This document shows, piece after piece, positions 5,436 to 5,498 of a stretch of 5,498 nucleotides of DNA. Source of the DNA: Pseudomonadota bacterium. Its GTDB lineage: Bacteria > Pseudomonadota > Alphaproteobacteria > Ferrovibrionales > Ferrovibrionaceae. The stretch's first letter is position 1, and the number at the start of each line of letters is the position of its first letter. The notes under the pieces are model-generated. The model searched no databases. It saw nothing but the letters and a program-made list of their open reading frames with translations, and had not been told where the DNA came from. Location of the stretch: the NCBI GenBank assembly GCA_023434425.1, contig JAEYSS010000077.1, positions 1 through 5,498 on the forward strand, in the 5' to 3' direction. The translations under genes were made by a program, and so were the position numbers.

Positions 5436-5446
5436 CGAGGATGCCG

Positions 5447-5498
5447 ATGCGGTACCGCCTGTTCGCCTGTCTGGTATTGTCGGCCGCCGCCCCTGCCC
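5447..5498 (+). CDS. exported protein, N-terminal signal peptide only (runs off right edge)
   Basis: Seventeen codons are visible: MRYRLFACLVLSAAAPA, a classic Sec signal start with two arginines, a hydrophobic core and small residues toward a cleavage site. GCGAGG (5435-5440) lies six bases before ATG 5447, which favours this start over the in-frame ATG at 5441 that would touch the site. A Cys at residue 8 is inside the core and not in a lipobox. The mature protein is outside the window, so no function can be given. Confidence 0.6.
   Translation, partial: MRYRLFACLVLSAAAPA

Overview
The window looks like a piece of a GC-rich proteobacterial chromosome, most likely an alphaproteobacterium. 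That is inferred from the strong GC bias at third codon positions, the Tat-exported branched-chain-amino-acid-type binding protein, and a CTGC-N3-GCAG palindrome of the kind bound by the polyhydroxyalkanoate regulator PhaR in alphaproteobacteria. No RNA gene, CRISPR array, insertion sequence or origin was seen.

Left part (1-1508, minus strand). The 5' end of a patatin-like phospholipase gene runs off the left edge. Its upstream region has a plausible sigma70 promoter whose -10 box overlaps a perfect 9-bp-arm palindrome resembling a PhaR operator, which suggests control by polyhydroxybutyrate status. Upstream of it on the same strand is a complete Tat-signal ABC transporter substrate-binding protein of the LivK type, without permease or ATPase genes in view.

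Right part (1754-5358, plus strand). This is the most interesting region: a polymorphic-toxin-like cassette. A 391-residue protein starting at GTG 3115 has two copies of a ~30-residue repeat in its N-terminal half, a hydrophobic Ala/Gly-rich 'pre-toxin' segment, and a C-terminal basic domain with an E-G-H-H-I-I-P...N...H...H signature of the HNH/endonuclease VII fold. Overlapping its stop codon (TTG start inside TTGA) is a small acidic-looking protein, and 37 bp later a paralogue of it. A third, more diverged paralogue lies upstream at 1877-2398, separated from the toxin by an ordinary mscL gene with its own promoter and a strong terminator. The three paralogues share a fixed framework (LPLQFPV at residues 4-10, VDxSxxxWR at 56-64, FEAxRxxVC near 103-114, TTxxxEL near the C-terminus) and differ in two acid-rich stretches. 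The layout fits a secreted nuclease with two linked immunity proteins and one detached immunity protein. I do not recognise the paralogue family, and immunity is inferred from position, duplication and charge.

Right edge. A perfect 12-bp inverted repeat follows the cassette, and just after it the first 17 codons of an exported protein (signal-peptide start) run off the window.
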